Positions 1 to 5,682 of a stretch of DNA of 7,006 nucleotides are shown here, piece by piece. This DNA comes from Desulfobacula sp. (lineage in GTDB: Bacteria; Desulfobacterota; Desulfobacteria; Desulfobacterales; Desulfobacteraceae): NCBI GenBank assembly GCA_029940235.1, contig JAOZRI010000085.1, positions 1,572 through 8,577 on the forward strand, given 5' to 3'. A program made the position numbers and the translations under genes. Under the pieces are notes generated by a model that worked only from the letters and a program-made list of their open reading frames with translations, made no database searches and was not told where the DNA came from. Each line of letters begins with the position of its first letter. Positions within the stretch are counted from its first letter, which is position 1.

Positions 1-2
1 CA

Positions 3-64
3 GACATTGATTATGTTATTGGTCTGTTACAAAAATTTAAGTAGTGTCTGATCGAAAACTGTCC
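3..64 (+). mobile_element. Possible 3' tail of a rightward gene with a candidate insertion-sequence end
   Basis: A reading frame is open from the window edge and stops at TAG (42-44), giving a tail that reads DIDYVIGLLQKFK. Directly after it (45-64) comes TGTCTGATCGAAAACTGTCC, whose reverse complement begins GGACAG. A transposase tail followed at once by a terminal inverted repeat would look like this, but only 13 codons are visible, the partner repeat is outside the window, and no second copy occurs inside it. I cannot name a family. It could equally be the end of an ordinary gene or chance. Confidence 0.22.
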
Positions 65-146
65 ATTTTTTAGAGCTTACAATATTTAAAAATTTATAAT
101 AGGATAAACTACATTTTTGTTATTATACATAGTTCAAGATTATTGA
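65..146. other. AT-rich non-coding spacer downstream of the kinase gene
   Basis: This very AT-rich stretch separates the kinase stop codon from the possible rightward gene tail. I see no tRNA, no strong GC-rich hairpin with a T-run for either strand, and no recognisable protein. If the rightward tail is real, the two genes converge here without a clear intrinsic terminator. Confidence 0.5.
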
Positions 147-2072
147 TTATTTCTGGGAGGCAGCAGTGACAGGGAAAAAGCAGGTAACAATAGTTTCACC
201 ACCACATGCAGTTTTTGTAATCTCTTTGCATGCTTCTATTGAACCTGGACATTTGTCTCTATTTTGAGGAATACGCTGGCATCGTTTTGATGTCATGGAG
301 ATTTTAAAATTATATTTTTCTGAAAATATTTTCATTCGTAAAAGGTCTGCCCCTTTACCTCCTGCATTAAAGTCAAAGGGTCGTTTTGATGAGTAATCCA
401 TGGTCTCCTGGGTGGAGAAAAAGCCTTCAAAAATTCTTTTCTGGGCCTCTTTTGTAAGTCCAGTTCCATGATCTTTTACTATAAATTGTACACCTTTGCT
501 GTTTTGATTTACAAAAATTTCTATTGTGCCACCATCTGGAGTATTTTCAACGGCATTTTTAATAAGCCCATCTACTGTTTTTCTTAAAGGTTCAGCAGGA
601 ATTTTTATGGCCTGGGTTGGTTTAATATTGCTAATTAAATCTATGTCTCGATGTGGCATCTCTTGTTTAATGGCTTGTATCCTTTTTTTCACAAATGCAC
701 TTAGAATAATATCCTGGATAACTGGGTTTTTAGTGGTAAAAATCTCCTCAATTTTTTGCCGGACTTTGGCAATTACAGCTGTTTCGCCAGTCTCTTCTGC
801 AATAAGGGCTTCAAATTCATCCTGGCATTGTTCTAAAATAAGAGAGAAGATTTGATTGTGAAAGACTTCTTTATTTTCAACAATATCATAAACCTCATCT
901 TCGATTTCTATAATACGTTTCAGGTTTCGCTCAATCCGTTCCATGGTCGGCTGCCAGGTTTTTTCATCCATACCTGCCAATCGTTTGGAAAGGATTTTAA
1001 AGGAAGTCAGGAGAATAGCCACCGGGGTCTTTAGTTCATGGGATAAATGGCTTATCATTTTATCCTTGGCAATATTAAGACCTTTCAGCTCTTCATAGGC
1101 TTTTCTTAAGCGTCTTGAAACCCTGGCATTTTCTATGGAGAGAGCTACAGTTGTTGCAATTGTGTTTAATGATTCAAGATCAGTATTATCAAAATCCCCT
1201 GTTTTTTTGTTATCAGCTGCAAGAATGCCAATAATATTATCTCTGTTTCTTAAAGGGACAAGAATTACATTTTTGATTTTATATCCAATTTTCTGGTCCC
1301 TTGAGCTGTATCTATGCGGGCCATCAGAAAAATTATTCACAATTATGGGTTTTCCTGTTTTAATAACCTGACCTGCCAGGAGCTCATCAATGGAAAATTT
1401 TATTTTTTCTATACGTTCTCTAGTATCTGGATCATCATGGGCAGCACTTACAAGATAAAATTTTTTTTGGGTTTTATCCAGTAAAATGACATTAGCACCC
1501 TGTGTTCCAAGAAGTCCTTTGATTTCAGTATTTACGTAAAAAAGAAGTTTTTTAAGATCGGGATATTGGGGAAGTGCCTGGCTGATACGGATAATGGTAT
1601 GGCGATTGCGTTCATTGCGTATTTCCATGGTTGTATCTTTGAGGACAATAATCATCTCTCCAGGATTGTTGTTTTCATCCTTGTCCACGCCAATTCGAAT
1701 GACTACATCAAGAGTTTCTCCTTTTTTGGTAAGCCTCTGGGTGTTTAACTGTAAAATATTTTTATTGGAGGCAAGCTCTTTTACTTTATTATTGATTTCA
1801 TTTTTAAGGGAATCGGGGATACATCTGTTTTCATTTTTCCCTTTTAAATCTTTTGAAGTCCAGCCAAAGGTTTGAGTAAAGGCAGGGTTGAGATAGGTAA
1901 TCAACTCGTTGGCATCTCTTACAAGTACAGGATAGGGTAAAAATTGCAAAAATCTTTTATAGTCGCGTCTTGCATCCCTGGTACTCTGATCTGAATCTTT
2001 TGCATTCTCAATCTGTTTTTCAAATGTTTTTATTTGAAGCTCTAATTGTTCATATGTGGGTTTTTGTATCAT
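147..2072 (-). CDS. Soluble PAS-GAF sensor histidine kinase with C-terminal cysteine cluster
   Basis: This 641-residue cytoplasmic sensor kinase would autophosphorylate on His and pass the phosphate to a response regulator not present here. Order: a coiled N-terminus (about 5-40), PAS domain (about 40-150), GAF domain (about 165-315), dimerisation helix with H-box SHELKTP (phospho-acceptor His345), and an HATPase domain with N-box NAVEN (Asn506), G1 DHGTG (534-538) and G2 GGKG (571-574). There are no membrane segments. The ATG at 2070-2072 is chosen because AAAGGG lies 7 bases upstream; the frame stays open 29 codons further, but that stretch overlaps the preceding gene and is a hydrophobic artefact. 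The gene starts 4 bp after the NifX-domain gene stop, so translation is probably coupled. Oddities: H-box to N-box distance is about 160 residues, longer than usual, and five Cys (598, 608, 615, 623, 631) crowd the C-terminus. The stimulus is unknown. Confidence 0.93.
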   Translation of the reverse strand: MIQKPTYEQLELQIKTFEKQIENAKDSDQSTRDARRDYKRFLQFLPYPVLVRDANELITYLNPAFTQTFGWTSKDLKGKNENRCIPDSLKNEINNKVKELASNKNILQLNTQRLTKKGETLDVVIRIGVDKDENNNPGEMIIVLKDTTMEIRNERNRHTIIRISQALPQYPDLKKLLFYVNTEIKGLLGTQGANVILLDKTQKKFYLVSAAHDDPDTRERIEKIKFSIDELLAGQVIKTGKPIIVNNFSDGPHRYSSRDQKIGYKIKNVILVPLRNRDNIIGILAADNKKTGDFDNTDLESLNTIATTVALSIENARVSRRLRKAYEELKGLNIAKDKMISHLSHELKTPVAILLTSFKILSKRLAGMDEKTWQPTMERIERNLKRIIEIEDEVYDIVENKEVFHNQIFSLILEQCQDEFEALIAEETGETAVIAKVRQKIEEIFTTKNPVIQDIILSAFVKKRIQAIKQEMPHRDIDLISNIKPTQAIKIPAEPLRKTVDGLIKNAVENTPDGGTIEIFVNQNSKGVQFIVKDHGTGLTKEAQKRIFEGFFSTQETMDYSSKRPFDFNAGGKGADLLRMKIFSEKYNFKISMTSKRCQRIPQNRDKCPGSIEACKEITKTACGGETIVTCFFPVTAASQK

Positions 2073-2076
2073 TATA

Positions 2077-2433
2077 TTACCCTTTACTATATCCAGGCAT
2101 AATAAATTTTTTATCAATTGTATGTTTATCAATAGTATGTTTATTGGCAAAATCATCAAGAAATTTTAATGCATTGCCTGTTACAAATGAAATTAGCTTA
2201 ATATCATTTGTCTTTATTAAATCAGCAGGTATATCGGAAATAGCACCGCATACAAGGATAGCAATATTAGAATTCTTTAATGTTTGAATAAGACCTGAAG
2301 GAATACCGGGATCAAAAGAGATATAAGTTTTATGGGCAATTATTTTGTTTTTGATATCTGCCACAAGCAGTGTTGAAGCAACATCAAAAACAGGTGAGAT
2401 CCGGTTCCCCCAGATTGTTATGGCTATTTTCAA
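2077..2433 (-). CDS. NifB/NifX-domain (dinitrogenase Fe-Mo cofactor family) small protein
   Basis: This 118-residue cytoplasmic protein belongs by its pattern to the PF02579 family, which includes NifX, NafY, the NifB C-terminal domain and the Mo-Cu 'orange protein' of Desulfovibrio; known members bind Fe-Mo or Mo-Cu clusters. The N-terminus KIAITIWGNRISPVFDVA is the family's first strand and loop, followed by a VCGAIS motif (about 61-66) and a C-terminal MPG (113-115). There is no nitrogenase gene nearby, so a nitrogen-fixation role is not supported; a cluster-binding or sensory accessory role is inferred from its place between a sigma-54 activator and a histidine kinase. The start is TTG at 2431-2433, chosen because GGAGGA precedes it by 5 bases. 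The C-terminal region contains a duplicated HTIDK. Where many relatives, as I recall them, have a Cys after MPG and another in a later CG motif, this protein has Tyr and Thr, so its metal binding is uncertain. Confidence 0.85.
   Translation of the reverse strand: MKIAITIWGNRISPVFDVASTLLVADIKNKIIAHKTYISFDPGIPSGLIQTLKNSNIAILVCGAISDIPADLIKTNDIKLISFVTGNALKFLDDFANKHTIDKHTIDKKFIMPGYSKG
2080..2085 (-). promoter_or_regulatory. Ribosome binding site fixing the kinase start
   Basis: AAAGGG on the minus strand sits 7 bases before the ATG at 2070-2072 and lies inside the last two codons (Lys-Gly) of the NifX-domain gene. It decides against the longer upstream start at 2159 and implies translational coupling of the two genes. 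Confidence 0.65.
2111..2140 (-). repeat. In-frame 15 bp tandem duplication (HTIDK twice)
   Basis: Two adjacent 15-base units (2111-2125 and 2126-2140) differ at one base (t/a at the ninth position). On the coding strand they encode HTIDK-HTIDK near the C-terminus of the NifX-domain protein; the single difference is a synonymous Thr codon (ACT/ACA). It looks like a recent slippage or duplication event that kept the frame. Confidence 0.9.
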
Positions 2434-2438
2434 TGATA

Positions 2439-2444
2439 TCCTCC
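2439..2444 (-). promoter_or_regulatory. Strong ribosome binding site for a TTG start
   Basis: GGAGGA on the minus strand lies 5 bases upstream of the TTG at 2431-2433, inside the 18 bp gap after the activator's stop codon. The strong Shine-Dalgarno sequence supports the non-ATG start; there is no suitable in-frame ATG before the conserved family N-terminus. Confidence 0.75.
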
Positions 2445-2451
2445 AAAATTT

Positions 2452-3837
2452 TTATACGTTGATTGCAAGTCTTTTAATTTGTCTGAAAAGAGTGCTTTTA
2501 TGAATGCCCAGATCCTTTGCAGCAGCAGTTTTGTTATTATTATTGCGTGCAAGAGCATCAACAATGAGTTTTATCTGTGCTGCCTTTACAGGGTCGTTGT
2601 CACCACTGTTATTATGCTCATGGTTATGGCTTGTATCGTCTGCAATGTCATTGGTATTGGCGGGCAGAGATAAAAATCCGGGTAGGTGGTTAAGTTTAAT
2701 ATAGCCTTCAGAGCAGAGAACAAAGGCATGTTCAATAATATTCTCAAGTTCCCTGATATTTCCTGGAAAGTCATGGGACATTAATCCATGAAGAACTTTT
2801 TTATCAATACCCTGGATAAATTTTCCCTGGCGAATATTCATTTTCTGGATAAATTTATCTATAAGAATTGGAATATCTTCCATTCTGTGTCGCAGAGGCG
2901 GCAAAGAAAGCCTTATCACATTAATCCTGTAGTAGAGATCCTGTCTGAATCTGTTTTGCGATACAAGCTCGGTAAGATCCTTATTGGTTGCTGCAAGAAT
3001 TCTTATATTGGTTTTCTCTTTTTCCAAGGCTCCAAGTGCTGTAAATTCATGTTCCTGGAGAACCCGAAGAAGGCTTACCTGAAAAGCAGGACTTGTTTCT
3101 GCAATTTCATCAAGAAATATTGTTCCGCCATTGGCAAGGGCAAAATGTCCCGGCTTATCTTTAAAGGCATGGGTAAAAGCACCTTTTTTATATCCGAATA
3201 ATTCAGATTCCAAAAGCGTATCCGGCATAGCCCCGCAGTTTATGGCAATAAATGGTTTTTTTTTTCTCGGGCTCATATTATGGATTGCCCTTGCAAGCAG
3301 CTCCTTTCCTGTGCCTGTCTCACCATCTATCAGGACAGAAGAATCACTTTCAGCAATCTGTGGCAGGATATTTAAAATATTATTCATGGCATTGCTGTTG
3401 CTGATAATATCTTCAATTTTAACTTTTGTTGAAAGCTCTTTTCTAAGCTGTTCAACAAGGGAGTGATCCCTGAATGTTTCAACTCCCCCGATTACATTAT
3501 TATTTGTATCAACTAAAAGAGACGTGGATACTGTAATAGGAACTTTTTTTTTCTCATTGGTAATAATATAGCCTGAAGAGTTGAGAAATGGGCAGCCTTG
3601 AGCCATGGTTTTTTTAAGAGTACACTCCTGCTCACACATATTGGAATGTAAGACTTCCCAGCAATGACGTCCAATGGCATCTTTTTTTGATATACCTGTA
3701 ATCTTTTGAGCTGCATGGTTAAAAGATGTAATTTTCCAATTATAATCTATTGTGAAAACACCATCTGAAATGCTCTCAAGAATGACCTTGAAGGTATCAT
3801 CTATTAAGGGCGGCTCTAAATATTTTTTGTCTGCCAT
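2452..3837 (-). CDS. PAS-containing sigma-54-dependent transcriptional activator
   Basis: This 461-residue enhancer-binding protein would use ATP to open promoters held by sigma-54 RNA polymerase. It has an N-terminal PAS domain (about 13-125), no receiver domain, an AAA+ domain (about 143-385) and a Fis-type helix-turn-helix (about 417-457). Seen motifs: Walker A GETGTGKE (172-179), Walker B GGTIFLDE (237-244), sensor I ATN (283-285), arginine-finger region RFRQDLYYR (296-304), sensor II GNIRELEN (359-366). The sigma-54 contact loop reads GAFTHA (219-224) instead of GAFTGA. The PAS domain carries Cys59, Cys68, Cys72 and Cys82, a spacing reminiscent of PAS-sensor activators such as OrpR of Desulfovibrio vulgaris, which uses an Fe-S cluster for redox sensing; that ligand role is inferred here. 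A His-rich linker (404-408) precedes the HTH. The gene begins 4 bp after the malic enzyme stop and has only a weak GA-rich ribosome site, suggesting coupled translation. Its targets are unknown. Confidence 0.95.
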   Translation of the reverse strand: MADKKYLEPPLIDDTFKVILESISDGVFTIDYNWKITSFNHAAQKITGISKKDAIGRHCWEVLHSNMCEQECTLKKTMAQGCPFLNSSGYIITNEKKKVPITVSTSLLVDTNNNVIGGVETFRDHSLVEQLRKELSTKVKIEDIISNSNAMNNILNILPQIAESDSSVLIDGETGTGKELLARAIHNMSPRKKKPFIAINCGAMPDTLLESELFGYKKGAFTHAFKDKPGHFALANGGTIFLDEIAETSPAFQVSLLRVLQEHEFTALGALEKEKTNIRILAATNKDLTELVSQNRFRQDLYYRINVIRLSLPPLRHRMEDIPILIDKFIQKMNIRQGKFIQGIDKKVLHGLMSHDFPGNIRELENIIEHAFVLCSEGYIKLNHLPGFLSLPANTNDIADDTSHNHEHNNSGDNDPVKAAQIKLIVDALARNNNNKTAAAKDLGIHKSTLFRQIKRLAINV

Positions 3838-3841
3838 TTAA

Positions 3842-5575
3842 TTAAATCTCATCAAAATATCTGGGAGTCCAGCGTATTTTATCCACAAGAGTGTTCAGCC
3901 TTTCAGGATCATTATTATGTTTGAATTTTGCAAAAGCACAACCTTTTTGTGTGACATTGGCTTTGATGGCTTCTGCTCCAACTCTTTTTGCAACCTCTAA
4001 AGATACTTGTTTTAATTGATCTAAAGGCGGACATAAAATTCCATTTTCGATATCCTGCTGGCTGACAAACTCAGCAACAGCATGGGCAGCAGCTGAAAAG
4101 AAGACCGGCAGAACTTTGGTTGCCCCTGAGGCTATAATACCAAGGCCTATACCCGGAAATACAAAGGCATTATTCATCTGTCCTATCCTGTAATCTTTTC
4201 CTTTGTAATTAACAGGCTCAAATGGTGATCCTGTTGCCACCAGAGCTTTTCCATCAGTCCATTCAAATATATCTTTTGGAATGGCTTCTGCCTTTGTGGT
4301 CGGGTTGCTGAGCGGTAAGATGACAGGTCTGTCACTGTTTTCACCCACAGCTTGAACAATCTGTTTTGTAAAATAGCCATGCTGCCCTGATGTGCCAATC
4401 AATACAGTAACTTTTTCATTTTTAATTACATTTAAGATTGTATTATCTTCTTTGGTGTTTAACCAGGCAAAATTTTGTGGATCTTTTGCAAGTTTCACCT
4501 TATATGGTTCAAGCTCTCTGTCAGTAGTTACAAGCCCTTTTGAATCAAGAGTGAAAATACGGTCAATGGCATCTTTTCTCTCCATTCCCTGCTCCACAAG
4601 CTCAGTCTCAATTTGCTCTGCAATACCAATTCCACCGGCACCAGCTCCATGTATAAGATAAATCTGATCGGTCATTTTCTCTTTTTTTGCTTTCATGGCA
4701 GCAAGAATTCCAGCAAGGGCAATGGCGCCTGTCCCCTGAATATCATCATTAAAGGATATCAGTTCATCAAGGTATTTATCCCGTATATTAAAAGCCGTCT
4801 GTTTTGAAAAATCTTCCCACTGACATACAGCATGGGGAAAATTCTTTTTAAAGGCTTTTACAAATTTTTCAATAAAAGCGTAATACTCTTCACCCTTTAA
4901 ACGTTTGTGACGCCATCCAAGATAGTCTGGATCATTTAAAAGCTCTTCATTATCTGTTCCCACATCAAGTGATACAGGCAGGCCATGCCATGGAGCTATA
5001 CCAGCACCCTGTGTATAAAGCATAAGTTTTCCAAGGCATATGGGAATACCGCCGGCACCCTGATCTCCTATGCCAAGAATTCCCTGATTATCTGTTACAA
5101 CTGCAATTCCTATATCAGGATCTGTATAGTGTCCGAGAATATAGCCTGCATAATTAATATTGCCAGGATATAGATGAATGCCGTTAGCCTGTCTGAACAT
5201 TGAAGAGTATTGCTGGCATGCAAGTCCCACTGTTGGAGTATAAATAATGGGTAAAAATTTTGTAACATTGCTTGCAATTACAGCATGGGCAAGAACTACA
5301 TTTCTGTCATAAAGACTTCTAATGTAAATAAATTTTTCAATATCATTTTTTTTCTCTTCAATGATTTTAAGGCTTGATTTTACCTGATCTTCCAGGCTTT
5401 TTACCCTTGGAGGCAGAAAACCACTGAGTTTAAGTTTGCGCCTTTCATCAATGGTAAAAGCTGTGCCTTTGCTGATATTATTAAAGCGCAGAATATCAAA
5501 TCCTCTTAAATTAATATGTACCCCAATGGTATTACCAAATTCACTGTATTTAAATTCATAATGATTTATTTCCAT
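3842..5575 (-). CDS. maeA: NAD-type malic enzyme (malate dehydrogenase, decarboxylating)
   Basis: This 577-residue cytosolic enzyme converts (S)-malate and NAD+ to pyruvate, CO2 and NADH, linking the TCA cycle to pyruvate. It is of the large SfcA/MaeA and eukaryote-like type (about 560-580 residues), not the short bacterial type. Seen: YTPTVG with catalytic Tyr112; GIGDQGAGGI (168-177) with Lys183 just after; metal ligands Glu254-Asp255 and Asp277-Asp278 in FNDDIQGTG; a Rossmann loop GAGAGGIG (310-317); SNPT (423-426); and ATGSPF (447-452). All key residues are present, so the enzyme should be active. NAD rather than NADP preference is inferred from family resemblance. The ATG at 5573-5575 follows AGGA by 9 bases. 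It is the first gene of the apparent four-gene unit; the activator starts 4 bp after its stop. The aconitase gene ends 107 bp upstream, so co-transcription with it is possible but unproven. Confidence 0.97.
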   Translation of the reverse strand: MEINHYEFKYSEFGNTIGVHINLRGFDILRFNNISKGTAFTIDERRKLKLSGFLPPRVKSLEDQVKSSLKIIEEKKNDIEKFIYIRSLYDRNVVLAHAVIASNVTKFLPIIYTPTVGLACQQYSSMFRQANGIHLYPGNINYAGYILGHYTDPDIGIAVVTDNQGILGIGDQGAGGIPICLGKLMLYTQGAGIAPWHGLPVSLDVGTDNEELLNDPDYLGWRHKRLKGEEYYAFIEKFVKAFKKNFPHAVCQWEDFSKQTAFNIRDKYLDELISFNDDIQGTGAIALAGILAAMKAKKEKMTDQIYLIHGAGAGGIGIAEQIETELVEQGMERKDAIDRIFTLDSKGLVTTDRELEPYKVKLAKDPQNFAWLNTKEDNTILNVIKNEKVTVLIGTSGQHGYFTKQIVQAVGENSDRPVILPLSNPTTKAEAIPKDIFEWTDGKALVATGSPFEPVNYKGKDYRIGQMNNAFVFPGIGLGIIASGATKVLPVFFSAAAHAVAEFVSQQDIENGILCPPLDQLKQVSLEVAKRVGAEAIKANVTQKGCAFAKFKHNNDPERLNTLVDKIRWTPRYFDEI

Positions 5576-5682
5576 GATTTTATTTCCTGTATTTTAAATT
5601 TAGGACAAAAATTTTTAATATGTGACAATGAAGATGAACACCCTTGCCCACATCCATAATCTTTTCGATTGTTGTAAATAGT
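5576..5682 (-). other. Intergenic spacer between aconitase and malic enzyme
   Basis: This 107 bp gap is the only sizeable one between genes here and the natural place for a promoter of the malic enzyme unit. The minus strand shows AGGA (5585-5588) as ribosome site for malic enzyme and a weak AATC/GATT hairpin near 5660-5670 that lacks a T-run. I found no convincing sigma-70 pair, no sigma-54 -24/-12 element, and no strong intrinsic terminator. Whether the two enzymes share a transcript cannot be decided by eye. Confidence 0.5.

Noticed and set aside
526..855. Plus-strand open frames inside the kinase, activator, malic enzyme and aconitase genes
   Set aside because: They lie wholly antisense to well-supported genes, have no family resemblance and look like shadows of the minus-strand coding sequence.
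2073..2159. A 29-residue hydrophobic N-terminal extension of the kinase that could pass for a membrane or signal segment
   Set aside because: It overlaps the end of the NifX-domain gene including its duplicated HTIDK stretch, is that gene read in another frame, and the ATG at 2072 has its own ribosome site.
2077..2433. Nitrogen fixation cluster
   Set aside because: Only a NifX-type domain is present; no nif structural or assembly genes are in the window, and this domain occurs widely outside nitrogen fixation.
5600..5628. Possible sigma-70 promoter with TTGTCA as -35
   Set aside because: At a 17-base spacing the -10 would be TCCTAA, a poor match; a better TAAAAT lies too close to the ribosome site.
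5638..5658. Possible sigma-54 promoter (TGGGCA...) upstream of malic enzyme
   Set aside because: The GG has no GC at the required distance of ten bases downstream, so the -24/-12 pattern fails.
5655..5672. AATC-GAAAA-GATT hairpin as aconitase terminator
   Set aside because: The stem has only four AT-rich pairs and no following T-run on the minus strand.
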